Origin: Streptomyces sp. Tu6071
GTDB taxonomy: Bacteria > Actinomycetota > Actinomycetes > Streptomycetales > Streptomycetaceae
Length of the DNA stretch: 64,000 nt
Direction: 5' to 3'
Assembly (NCBI RefSeq): GCF_000213055.1
Contig: NZ_CM001165.1
Span: forward strand, 1,302,001 to 1,366,000
How positions within the stretch are numbered: position 1 is the stretch's first letter; each line of letters begins with the position of its first letter. Position numbers and translations under genes: made by a program. Below the pieces are notes generated by a model. It was not told where the DNA came from, did not search any database, and saw nothing but the letters and a program-made list of their open reading frames with translations. This document shows positions 15,806-24,022 of this stretch, piece by piece.

Positions 15806-18205
15806 TCAGTCCACGAGGTGTTCGGGGCGTACGGGGGTGCGATCGAGCGCGCGGCCCGTCGCGGCGCGGATCGCCGCGAGGATCGCGGGCGTGGAGGAGA
15901 GCGTGGGGGCCTCGCCGATGCCGCGCAGGCCGTAGGGGGCGTGGGCGTCGGCGAGTTCGAGGATGTCGAGGGGGATCGTGGGCGTGTCGAGGATGGTGGG
16001 GATGAGGTAGTCCGTGAAGGAGGGGTTGCGGACCTTCGCCGTGACCGGGTCGACGAGGATCTCCTCCATGACGGCGATGCCGAGCCCCTGCGTGCTGCCG
16101 CCCTGGATCTGGCCCTGCACGGAGAGCGGGTTGAGCGCCTTGCCGACGTCCTGGGCGCAGGCGAGTTCGACGACTTTGACGAGACCGAGTTCGGTGTCGA
16201 CCTCGACGACGGCGCGGTGCGCGGCGAAGGAGTACTGGACGTGCCCCTTGCCCTGTCCGGTGCGCCGGTGGAAGGGCTCGGTGGGGCGGTGGCGCCACTC
16301 GTCCTCGATCTCGACGCTCTCGTCCCCCAGCACGTCGGCGAGGCTCGCGAGGACTTCGCCGCTGTCGGTGACGACCTTGCCGTCCTCCAGGAGGAGTTCG
16401 GCGTGCGCCCAGGCGGGGTGGTACGTGCCGAACTTGACGCGGCCGAGGTCGAGCACGCGCTCCCGGACGAGTCCGCACACGTGTTTGACGGCACCGCCCG
16501 TCATGTAGGTCTGGCGTGAGGCGGACGTCGATCCGGCCGAACCCACGCGGGTGTCGGCGGGGTTGATGGTGACCTGGGTGACGCCGAGTTCGGTGCGGGC
16601 GATCTGGGCGTGGACGGTGACGCCGCCCTGGCCGACCTCGGCCATCGCGGTGTGGACGGTCGCGACGGCCTCGCCCGCGATGCTCTCCAGGCGCACGCGC
16701 GCGGTCGAGTAGTCGTCGAAGCCCTCCGAGAAGCCGACGTTCTTGATGCCGACCGCGTAGCCGATGCCCCGCACGACGCCTTCGCCGTGGCTGGTGTTCG
16801 ACAGTCCGCCGGGCAGGTGCCGCACGTCGGCGCCCTCGCTGGACTCCCACTGGCGTTCGGGCGGCAGGGGGCGGGCCTTGACGCGGCGCAGGAGTTCGGC
16901 GACGGGCGCGGGCGAGTCGACGACCTGCCCGGTCGGCATGACGGCGCCCTGCTCCATCGCGTTGAGGCGCCGGAGCTCCACGGGGTCCATGCCGAGCGCG
17001 GCGGCGAGCTTGTCCATCTGCGCCTCGTAGGCGAAGCACGCCTGCACGGCGCCGAAGCCGCGCATCGCGCCGCACGGCGGGTTGTTGGTGTAGAGGGCGA
17101 GCGTCTCGATCTCGACGTGGTCCACGACGTAGGGGCCCGCGCCGAGCGAGGCCGCGTTGCCGACGACGGCCGGGGACGAGGAGGCGTAGGCGCCGCCGTC
17201 GAGGACGATGCGCGCCCTGAGGTGGGTGAGCTTGCCGTCGCGGGTCGCTCCGTGCTCGTACCAGAGCCTGGCGGGGTGGCGGTGGACGTGGCCGAAGAAG
17301 GACTCGAAGCGGTTGTAGACGATCTTGACGGGTTTGCCGGTGCGGAGCGCGAGGAGGCAGCCGTGGATCTGCATGGACAGGTCCTCCCGGCCGCCGAAGG
17401 CGCCGCCGACGCCGGAGAGGGTCATGCGGATCTTCTCCTCGGGCAGGCCGAGGACGGGGGCGATCTGGCGGAGGTCGGAGTGGAGCCACTGCGTCGCGAT
17501 GTAGAGGTCGACGCCGCCGTCCTCGGCGGGCACGGCGAGCCCGGACTCGGGGCCGAGGAACGCCTGGTCCTGCATCCCGAAGTGGTACTCGCCGCGCACG
17601 ACGACGTCGGCGCGCCGGGCCGCCTCGCCGACGTCGCCGCGCACGATCGGCTGGCGGTGGACGATGTTGGGGTGCGGGACGTGCCCGGCGTGGTGGTCGG
17701 CGCGGCCCTCGTGGAGGAGCGGGGCGCCCGGCGCGGTGGCGGACGCCTCGTCGGTGACGACGGGCAGTTCGCGGTAGTCGACGCGGATCTTCGCGGCGGC
17801 GCGGCGCGCGGTCTCGGGGTGGTCGGCCGCGACGAGCGCGACGGGCTCGCCGTGGTGGCGGACGCGGCCGTGGGCGAGGACGGGCGTGTCCTGGATCTCC
17901 AGTCCGTAGTGACGCACGGCGGTGGGCAGGTCGTCGTACGTGAGGACGGCGTGCACGCCGGGGGTGGCGAGGGCTTCGGCGGTGTCGATCGAACGGATCT
18001 CGGCGTGCGCGTGCGGGGAGCGCAGCGTGTGACCCCACAGCATGTCCTCGTGCCACATGTCCGAGGCGTAGGCGAACTCGCCCGTGACCTTGAGGATGCC
18101 GTCGGGGCGCAGCGTCGACTCGCCGATGCCGCCGGGGGTCGTGGTGCCGGGGCGGCCCTGGGTGAGGTGGGTGGGGACGCCGGTGGGGGTACGGGGGGTG
18201 GTCAC
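15806..18205 (-). CDS. Xanthine dehydrogenase, molybdopterin-binding subunit
   Basis: 799 aa, catalytic subunit oxidising hypoxanthine to xanthine to urate. Motifs: GGAFGGREDLSMQIHGCLLA (Moco-binding segment 1), NNPPCGAMRGFGAVQACFAY with the substrate-pocket Arg, EVGQGGV, AQDVGKALNPLSVQGQIQGG and GIGEAPTLSSTPAI with the catalytic-base Glu. The start is GTG 18205 with AGGAGG just upstream. The 31-bp gap to the 2Fe-2S gene is part of a short direct repeat. Confidence 0.94.
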   Translation of the reverse strand: MTTPRTPTGVPTHLTQGRPGTTTPGGIGESTLRPDGILKVTGEFAYASDMWHEDMLWGHTLRSPHAHAEIRSIDTAEALATPGVHAVLTYDDLPTAVRHYGLEIQDTPVLAHGRVRHHGEPVALVAADHPETARRAAAKIRVDYRELPVVTDEASATAPGAPLLHEGRADHHAGHVPHPNIVHRQPIVRGDVGEAARRADVVVRGEYHFGMQDQAFLGPESGLAVPAEDGGVDLYIATQWLHSDLRQIAPVLGLPEEKIRMTLSGVGGAFGGREDLSMQIHGCLLALRTGKPVKIVYNRFESFFGHVHRHPARLWYEHGATRDGKLTHLRARIVLDGGAYASSSPAVVGNAASLGAGPYVVDHVEIETLALYTNNPPCGAMRGFGAVQACFAYEAQMDKLAAALGMDPVELRRLNAMEQGAVMPTGQVVDSPAPVAELLRRVKARPLPPERQWESSEGADVRHLPGGLSNTSHGEGVVRGIGYAVGIKNVGFSEGFDDYSTARVRLESIAGEAVATVHTAMAEVGQGGVTVHAQIARTELGVTQVTINPADTRVGSAGSTSASRQTYMTGGAVKHVCGLVRERVLDLGRVKFGTYHPAWAHAELLLEDGKVVTDSGEVLASLADVLGDESVEIEDEWRHRPTEPFHRRTGQGKGHVQYSFAAHRAVVEVDTELGLVKVVELACAQDVGKALNPLSVQGQIQGGSTQGLGIAVMEEILVDPVTAKVRNPSFTDYLIPTILDTPTIPLDILELADAHAPYGLRGIGEAPTLSSTPAILAAIRAATGRALDRTPVRPEHLVD

Positions 18206-18257
18206 CGGGCCTCCTCGGTACGGGTACGGGTGCGGGTCACCGGGCCTCCTCCGTGCG
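18201..18257. repeat. 35-bp-period direct repeat at the xdh subunit junction
   Basis: GTCACCGGGCCTCCTC occurs at 18201 and again at 18236. On the coding strand the unit carries the end of the 2Fe-2S gene (Glu-Glu-Ala-Arg-stop) and the GAGGAGG that serves as ribosome binding site for the next gene. The duplication therefore copied the SD. Confidence 0.75.
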
Positions 18258-18812
18258 GGCCGTGTCCTGGCGGGCGGCGGCGAGGCGGACGGCGTCGAGG
18301 ATCTTCTCGTAGCCGGTGCAGCGGCACAGGTTCCCCGACAGGGCCTCGCGGATGTCGGCGTCGCTGGGCGAGGGGACGCGTTCGAGGAGGTCGTCGGCGG
18401 CGACGAGGAGCCCCGGGGTGCAGAAGCCGCACTGGACGGCGCCCGCGTCGACGAACGCTTGCTGGACGGGTGAGAGCGCGGGGCCGCCCGGCTCGCGGGG
18501 GCTCGCCTCCCAGCGGCGCGGGTCGTCGGACGGGACGGCCGCGGGGTCCGCGCCCGTGCGCCTGGCCGCGTACTCCGCGAGTCCTTCGACCGTGTCGACG
18601 CGCCGGCCCTCCGCCTGTCCGGCGGCGACGAGGCAGGCGCAGACGGGCACCCCGTCGAGCCGGACGGTGCAGGAGCCGCACTCCCCCTGCTCGCAGGCGT
18701 TCTTGGAGCCCGGCAGGCCGAGGCGCTCGCGCAGCACGTACAGGAGCGATTCGCCCTCCCACACGTCGTCGGCCTCCTGGCGCCGTCCGTTGACGACGAG
18801 GTTCACGCGCAT
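18237..18812 (-). CDS. Xanthine dehydrogenase, [2Fe-2S] subunit
   Basis: 191 aa, carries two [2Fe-2S] clusters passing electrons from Moco to FAD. The N-terminal plant-type ferredoxin motif is CEQGECGSC followed by a later Cys (VPVCAC). The C-terminal cluster has CGFCTPG and LCRCTGYEKI. I chose ATG 18812 because GGAGC lies just upstream. It overlaps the end of the FAD-subunit gene by 10 nt. Confidence 0.94.
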   Translation of the reverse strand: MRVNLVVNGRRQEADDVWEGESLLYVLRERLGLPGSKNACEQGECGSCTVRLDGVPVCACLVAAGQAEGRRVDTVEGLAEYAARRTGADPAAVPSDDPRRWEASPREPGGPALSPVQQAFVDAGAVQCGFCTPGLLVAADDLLERVPSPSDADIREALSGNLCRCTGYEKILDAVRLAAARQDTARTEEAR

Positions 18813-19696
18813 GATGCTCCGTTCCGGCGCTGCTCGGTGCCGAGGGCCTGCCAGGCCCAGGTGAAGGTGCGGCGGGCCATGACGCCGACCGCGTGCCTGC
18901 GGTAGGCGGCCGAGCCGCGGACGTCGTCGATGGGGTTGCAGGCGCCCGAGGCGAGCTGCCCGAACTGCCGCAGCGCCGCCTCGCCCGGCGCTCTGCCGGT
19001 CTCCCAGCAGCGCTCCTCGTCGAGTACGGAGGTGAGGAACTCCTCGGCGGCCTTCGCGCGCACGGGGGTGGGCGCGGCCGAGCCGATCCCGGTGCGCAGC
19101 GTGCGCCGGTCGGGGTGGAGCGCGAGGCTGAAGGCGCACACGGCGATGACCATGGCGTTGCGCGTGCCGACCTTCGAGAACTGCTGGGGACCGCGCGCGG
19201 CGGGCAGGTGGATCGCGCGGATCAGTTCGTCGGGCGCGAGGGCGTTGCGCTTGACGCCGGTGTAGAAGTCGTCGACGGGGACGCGGCGCGTGCCCCGTAC
19301 GGAGGCCACCTCGATGTCGGCGCCCGAGGCGAGGAGCGCGGGGTGCGCGTCCCCGGCGGGCGAGGCGGTGCCGAGGTTGCCGCCGACGCCGCCCCGGTTG
19401 CGGATCTGCGGCGAGGCGACGGTGTGCGCGGCGCGCGCGAGGCCGGGCAGCTCGGCGGACAGCTCGGTCATGATCCGCGTGTACGGGACCGAGGCGCCGA
19501 GGCGTACCGTGTCCCCGTCCCGTTCCCAGGCGCTCAGCACGGCGACGCGGCCGAGGTCGATGAGGTGGGCGGGCCTGCGGTGGTCGAAGTTCAGCTCGAC
19601 CATGACGTCGGTGCCGCCCGCGAGCGGGACGGCGGCGGGGTGCGCGGCCTTCGCGGCGAGCGCCTCCTCCCAGCTGGCTGGTCTCAGGAACTCCAT
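18803..19696 (-). CDS. Xanthine dehydrogenase, FAD-binding subunit
   Basis: 297 aa, CO dehydrogenase flavoprotein-like. FAD motifs: AVPLAGGTDVMVELN and IRNRGGVGGNLGTASPAGD, followed by LLASGADIEVAS. The C-terminal domain is the CODH_FAD_C type. It is the first gene of the four-gene xdh operon. The divergent neighbour is a PucR-family regulator with a 257-bp intergenic region holding a perfect palindrome. Confidence 0.93.
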   Translation of the reverse strand: MEFLRPASWEEALAAKAAHPAAVPLAGGTDVMVELNFDHRRPAHLIDLGRVAVLSAWERDGDTVRLGASVPYTRIMTELSAELPGLARAAHTVASPQIRNRGGVGGNLGTASPAGDAHPALLASGADIEVASVRGTRRVPVDDFYTGVKRNALAPDELIRAIHLPAARGPQQFSKVGTRNAMVIAVCAFSLALHPDRRTLRTGIGSAAPTPVRAKAAEEFLTSVLDEERCWETGRAPGEAALRQFGQLASGACNPIDDVRGSAAYRRHAVGVMARRTFTWAWQALGTEQRRNGASCA

Positions 19697-19881
19697 GCGG
19701 ACTCCATGCGGGTCTCTCCCGGTCGGTCGTGCGGCCGGAAGGAGGGGGCGGTCGGGTTGCGGTCGGGCGGGCTCCCGTACGGCCGTACCACGGGTGCGCC
19801 CAGTGAAGCGGTGACAGGGCCGATCCGCACAGTCACCGAACCCATGAACGAATTGGCTGTCCAGGGGCCTCGTCTTGTAGA

Positions 19882-19891
19882 TTCATATGAA
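19882..19891. promoter_or_regulatory. Palindrome in the xdh/pucR divergent region
   Basis: TTCATATGAA, a perfect 10-bp palindrome in an AT-rich pocket (TTGTAGATTCATATGAAG) that stands out in this GC-rich DNA. It sits 62 bp upstream of the PucR-family start and about 185 bp from the xdh start. A candidate regulator site. Confidence 0.45.
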
Positions 19892-19953
19892 GAATGAGGG
19901 CGTTTAACTTCGCTGTTTCGCCCAGGAAACCCACACGGATCGGCGGCGAGGAC

Positions 19954-21690
19954 ATGCGGCTGCGCGCACTGCTGGAGAGCGGCACGCTGGGGCTCCGGCT
20001 GCTCGGCGGCGCCGAGGAACTGGACCGTACGGTGCGCGGGGTCATGACGACCGATCTGCGCGACCCGAGCCGCTACCTCTCGGGCGGCGAGCTGGTCCTC
20101 ACGGGGCTCGCCTGGCGGCACGCGCCCGAGGACTCCGAGTCCTTCGTGCGGATCGTCGCGGAGGCGGGCGTCGCGGCGCTCGCGGCGGGCGAGGCGGAGC
20201 TGGGCCCCGTCCCCGAGGACCTGGTCGCGGCGTGCGCCCGGTACCGGGTCCCGCTCTTCTCGGTGAGCGAGTCCGTCGCCTTCGCGACGATCACCGAGCA
20301 CATCGTGCGGCAGGTCTCGGGCGAGCGCGCCGGGGACCTCGCCGCGGTCGTGGACCGGCACCGCAAGCTCATGACGGGCGGCCCGGCGGGCGGCCCCGGC
20401 GCGGTGCTCGACCTGCTGGGCAACGACCTCGACCTGCACGCCTGGGTGCTCTCGGCGACGGGCCGCGAGCTCGCCGGCTCGGCACGTACGGGCGCGCCCG
20501 CGCTCGCCCCCGAGGTCCGCGAGACCCTCGCCTCCGCCCGCCTCGACGCCGTACGGACCGGACGGCTCGGCGCGCAGCGCGTCACCGTCGGCGACACCGT
20601 CTACTCGCTCTTCCCCGTGCACTCCACGACACCGAGCCCCCTGGACGCACGCCGGGCCGGGCTCGGCCAGTGGGTGCTCGCCGTCGCGGCGGACGCCTCC
20701 GACTGGCCCGCCGAGCGGCGCGAACTGCTCGACGGGGTCACCCAGCTCATCGCCGTCGAGCGCGACCGCAGGGACGCGGGGCGCTCGGTACGGCGGCGCC
20801 TCGCGGGCGAGGTCCTCGACCTCGTGCAGAGCGGCGCCCCGGCCGCCGAGACCGCCGCGCGCCTGCGCGCCGCCGGCCCGCTCCTGCTGCCGGGCGCGAG
20901 CAGCGCCCCGTACTGGCAGATCGTCGTCGCCTCCGTCGAGTGGGAGGGCGAGACACCCTCCGAGACGACGGGCCGCCTCGCGCGCGGCCTCCTGGAGGAA
21001 GTGCTCGCGGGGAGTACGGGCGCGCGGGGCCGCGCCGCGGCGGACGGGCCCCCCGAGCCGGCGGCGACGGACCTGACGGGCCCGGAGGGCGAGGACGAGG
21101 CGGCGGACCGCGCCGCCGTCACACAGCTCGGCGCCGAGGCCGTCGCCCTCGTGCCGCTGCCCGCGCGCTCGGGGGACGAGGAGCACGCGGGCGCCGAGCT
21201 GGACGCGGCCGGCCTCGTGGGCCCCGCGGGCGCGCCGCTCGCGGCGGGGCTGGGCGCGGAGGGCAGGCTCACGCTCGGCGTGAGCGCGGCAGTGCACTCC
21301 GCCGAGGGCCTGCGCGGCGCCCTGGAGGAGGCCCGCCACGCGCGCCGCGTCGCGGCGGCCCGCCCGGGGCCCGTCACCGCGGCCGGGCACCAGGAACTCG
21401 CCTCGCACGTGCTGCTCCTCCCCTTCGTGCCCGACGACGTGCGCCGCGCCTTCACGGCCCGGCTCCTCGACCCACTGCGCGTCTACGACCGCCGCCACCG
21501 CGCCGAGCTGATCCCCACCCTGGAGGCGTTCCTCGACAGCGACGGCTCCTGGACGCGCTGCGCGGCCCGGCTCCATCTGCATGTGAACACCCTCCGCTAC
21601 CGGGTGGGCAGGATCGAGCAACTGACGGGGCGTGACCTGTCGCGTCTGGAGGACAAGCTGGACTTCTTCCTGGCGCTGCGGATGAGCTGA
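19954..21690 (+). CDS. PucR family transcriptional regulator of purine catabolism
   Basis: 578 aa. The N-terminal PucR domain (residues 1 to about 130) has LRALLESGTLGLRLLGGAEE, VRGVMTTDLRDPSRYLSGGE. A GGDEF-like CdaR middle follows, then a C-terminal HTH_30: LEAFLDSDGSWTRCAARLH and LHVNTLRYRVGRIEQLTGR. I took ATG 19954 (GCGAGGAC upstream) rather than a start 20 codons earlier because homologs begin at this MRLRALLE-type sequence. The position opposite the xdh operon strongly suggests it regulates it, by analogy with Bacillus PucR. Confidence 0.9.
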   Translation: MRLRALLESGTLGLRLLGGAEELDRTVRGVMTTDLRDPSRYLSGGELVLTGLAWRHAPEDSESFVRIVAEAGVAALAAGEAELGPVPEDLVAACARYRVPLFSVSESVAFATITEHIVRQVSGERAGDLAAVVDRHRKLMTGGPAGGPGAVLDLLGNDLDLHAWVLSATGRELAGSARTGAPALAPEVRETLASARLDAVRTGRLGAQRVTVGDTVYSLFPVHSTTPSPLDARRAGLGQWVLAVAADASDWPAERRELLDGVTQLIAVERDRRDAGRSVRRRLAGEVLDLVQSGAPAAETAARLRAAGPLLLPGASSAPYWQIVVASVEWEGETPSETTGRLARGLLEEVLAGSTGARGRAAADGPPEPAATDLTGPEGEDEAADRAAVTQLGAEAVALVPLPARSGDEEHAGAELDAAGLVGPAGAPLAAGLGAEGRLTLGVSAAVHSAEGLRGALEEARHARRVAAARPGPVTAAGHQELASHVLLLPFVPDDVRRAFTARLLDPLRVYDRRHRAELIPTLEAFLDSDGSWTRCAARLHLHVNTLRYRVGRIEQLTGRDLSRLEDKLDFFLALRMS

Positions 21691-21750
21691 GGACGGGACG
21701 CGGGCGGGCGCGACGGCCCCGCCGCAGGCGATCCGGACGCCTCGTACCCC

Positions 21751-21824
21751 GGCGGTCCGGGACCGTCGCGCCCCGGGCGGTCCGGGACCGTCGCGCCCCG
21801 GGCGGTCCGGGACCGTCGTGCCGT
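21751..21824. repeat. 25-bp tandem repeat, three units
   Basis: Unit GGCGGTCCGGGACCGTCGCG plus CCCCG. The first two copies are identical and the third diverges at its end. Two decayed copies follow to about 21870. Each unit contains the palindrome GGTCCGGGACC, so the array could form serial hairpins downstream of pucR. Confidence 0.75.
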
Positions 21825-21968
21825 GGCGGATACGGGACCGCGCGCCGCGATTGATCCGGGGCCGTCGCGCACCGGCGGAGGCCCGGCCTCCGCCGTTCCC
21901 TCGCAGGTCGGGCGGTACGGGGGCGCGTGGGGCTCGCGAAGGGGGCCCGACACGCGCCCGGCGCGTTT

Positions 21969-21982
21969 GTGAAAACTTTCAC
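21969..21982. promoter_or_regulatory. Inverted repeat upstream of the TPR gene
   Basis: GTGAAA-AC-TTTCAC, a perfect 6-bp inverted repeat about 80 bp upstream of the TPR gene start. A candidate operator for an unidentified regulator. Confidence 0.4.
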
Positions 21983-22063
21983 CCACCCCCTTGGCGGCCC
22001 GCCGCCCGCCGTGCTGAGATGCACGTCACAGCTCACCGGCGCGCGTGATGTGAGGAGGGGACT

Positions 22064-22846
22064 GTGGCGGACACCGCCATGCCTTGGTCCGTATCGACGT
22101 CGAAGCCGGGACCTGCGGGGGAGACGGAAGTGTTCGACCGGTCGGTGTGGCGGCTGCGGTCACGCGGGTGCTGGACCGAGGCGGTCTCTCTGCTCACCCC
22201 GCTCCCCGGAGCGGAAGCCGCACTGCGGCGCAGCGAACTCCTCGCGGAGCGCTGCCTGTACACGGGCGAGGGCTGGGCGGAGGCGGAGGACGCGCTGCGC
22301 GCGGCCGAGGCGCTCGCGCACAGTGACGACGAGCGCGGCACGGCCGCGTGCGAACGCGGCCACCTCGCCTACCTCTCCACCTCGCTCGGAATCAGGGACC
22401 GCGCCGACGAGGCGAGTTCGGCGCTCGGCCGGGCGGCGGCACTGCTCGCCCCCGGCTCCCCGCACCGCCCGCTCCTCGACTACCGGCGCGGCCTCATCGC
22501 CGAGCACCTCGCCCACGCGCCCCAGCCCGCCCGCGCGGCCTACCGCCGCGCCCACGCGGGCGCCACGGCCCACGGCGACCGCTTCCTCCTCGCCCGCACC
22601 TGGTACCGCCTCGCCGAACTCGCGCTGCGCGAGGGCGAGGTGGCCGAGGCCCGGCACGGCTTCACGCAGAGCCTGGCCCTGCGCGAGGCCCTGGGCGACC
22701 TCGTCGGCACACCCCCGACCCTCGCCGCCCTCGCCGACACCGCCCCGGAACCGGAGGCGGAACGGCTCCGCACCGAGGCGCGGAGGCTGTGGCGGCTCCT
22801 CGGCGGGGTGCCGAGGCTGCTGGAGGGGCGGCTGGGGGTGGAGTGA
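22064..22846 (+). CDS. TPR-like helical repeat protein
   Basis: 260 aa, no enzymatic motif. The sequence is a run of Ala/Leu/Arg-rich helix pairs compatible with tetratricopeptide repeats: AEDALRAAEALAHSDDERGT, LLDYRRGLIAEHLAHA, RTWYRLAELALREGEVAEAR, HGFTQSLALREALGDL. Soluble and probably a scaffold. The GTG start at 22064 follows GAGGAGGGG at good spacing; ATG 22079 is an alternative. Two regulatory-looking motifs lie upstream. Confidence 0.7.
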   Translation: MADTAMPWSVSTSKPGPAGETEVFDRSVWRLRSRGCWTEAVSLLTPLPGAEAALRRSELLAERCLYTGEGWAEAEDALRAAEALAHSDDERGTAACERGHLAYLSTSLGIRDRADEASSALGRAAALLAPGSPHRPLLDYRRGLIAEHLAHAPQPARAAYRRAHAGATAHGDRFLLARTWYRLAELALREGEVAEARHGFTQSLALREALGDLVGTPPTLAALADTAPEPEAERLRTEARRLWRLLGGVPRLLEGRLGVE

Positions 22847-23029
22847 CGCGGGTGGAAGGACGCCGGGTGGAAGGACGGCGGGGGGAGTGACGGCGGGTGT
22901 CGGTCCGGGAGCAGCGAACCGAGCCGCCCGTCTCAGCCCCGTTCCCTGCCCCGGCCCCGCCCGCCTCGACCCCGTTCCGCCCGCCTCGGCGCCGCCCCCT
23001 CGGCCCCGCCCCCTCAGCTCCGCCCGCTC

Positions 23030-23875
23030 TCAGCCCCGCACGCCCAGGTGCCCCCGCAGGACCGTCGCCAGCGTCGCCGTGTCGGCCCGTTCGATGGCGT
23101 CGAGGAGCGTCGCGTGCTGCGCCGCCTCCTCGGCCCAGGACCGCGCGGTGCCGGCGCGCGGGCTCCCCGCGCGGCGGTGGAGCGCGTCGGCGACGCGGGT
23201 CAGCTGGGGGTTCCCGTGCAGGCTGAGCAGCGCCGTATGGAAGGCGCGGTCCGCCTCGGCGTAGCCGGTGCGGTCGCCCGTGCGGGCCAGCTCCTCGGTC
23301 CGCCTTGCGAGCGGGCGCAGCTCGGGGGGCAGCGCGGGCAGCGTCGCGGCGAGCCGCGTGAGGACGGGCAGCTCGATGAGGAACAGCACCTCGGCGAGCG
23401 CTGCCGCGTCGTCGGCGGTGCGGGCGAGGACGCGGAAGCCGCGGTTGGGCACCGTCTCGACGGCGCCCTCGGCCGCGAGCCGCTGCATCGCCTCGCGTAC
23501 CGGCGTCGCCGAGACCCCGTACCGCTCCCCCAGCGCGGGCGCCGAGTAGACCCGGCCCGGCTCCAGCTCGCCCGAGTCGAGCGCGGTCCGCAGCGCGTCG
23601 AGCACCTGGCCGCGCACCGAGGTGCGGCGCAGGGGGGTACGAGCGTGGCCCGGGTGGTCCTGTCCGTGCGCGGCCCCGTGCGCGGGGTCGGCGGGGTGCG
23701 CGGGGCCGGGGCGTGCCGGACCGCCCGGACGCGGTGCGCCCGTACCGCCGCTCCGCGCCGCGCCACGCCCGCGCGCGTCGCCGATCCCGTCTTCACCCGG
23801 ACGGCGGGGCGGGGGGACGCGCTCCTCGGCCCGGTCCGCCGGGTGCGGCCCTCGGGGGGCCGGTTCGCGTTCCAC
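23030..23875 (-). CDS. GntR family regulator, FCD-type
   Basis: 281 aa with the start GTG 23875 (GGAGGAAGG upstream). The first 80 residues are low-complexity Pro/Gly/Ala/Arg. The winged HTH follows (VLDALRTALDSGELEPGRVY, ERYGVSATPVREAMQRLAAE), then an FCD effector domain with helices and metal-type residues (YAEADRAFHTALLSLHGNPQ, HATLLDAIERAD). The long N-terminal tail is unusual; the true start could be nearer the HTH, but I saw no better SD. It is divergent from the FhuF-like gene. Confidence 0.82.
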   Translation of the reverse strand: MEREPAPRGPHPADRAEERVPPPRRPGEDGIGDARGRGAARSGGTGAPRPGGPARPGPAHPADPAHGAAHGQDHPGHARTPLRRTSVRGQVLDALRTALDSGELEPGRVYSAPALGERYGVSATPVREAMQRLAAEGAVETVPNRGFRVLARTADDAAALAEVLFLIELPVLTRLAATLPALPPELRPLARRTEELARTGDRTGYAEADRAFHTALLSLHGNPQLTRVADALHRRAGSPRAGTARSWAEEAAQHATLLDAIERADTATLATVLRGHLGVRG

Positions 23876-23987
23876 GGGGCCTTCCTCCGTACCGCTCGGG
23901 TGTGCGTGCTCGCGGCGTGCGGGCTCCGCGCGCTTTCAGCACGATAGAGGCAGAGGGCGCCGGTTCCCATCCCGATCACTTCCGGTA

Positions 23988-24002
23988 AGGTAAGGCTTAC
24001 CT
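23988..24002. promoter_or_regulatory. DmdR/IdeR-type iron box
   Basis: AGGTAAG-G-CTTACCT, a perfect 7+1+7 palindrome inside TAAGGTAAGGCTTACCTGT. It matches 14 of 19 positions of the actinobacterial iron-box consensus TTAGGTTAGGCTAACCTAA. It sits 21 bp before the first candidate start codon of the FhuF-like gene, so iron-dependent repression is expected. Confidence 0.85.
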
Positions 24003-24022
24003 GTAAATCCCGGTTTTTCGAC

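Larger units (their letters stand above)
21691..22063. other. Gene-free spacer with tandem repeats and regulatory-looking sites
   Basis: 373 bp between pucR and the TPR gene, both on the plus strand. It contains 25-bp tandem repeats (21751-21824), the inverted repeat GTGAAA-AC-TTTCAC (21969-21982) and a TGAGATGC/CACAG motif (22015-22034). No coding sequence seen. Confidence 0.5.
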
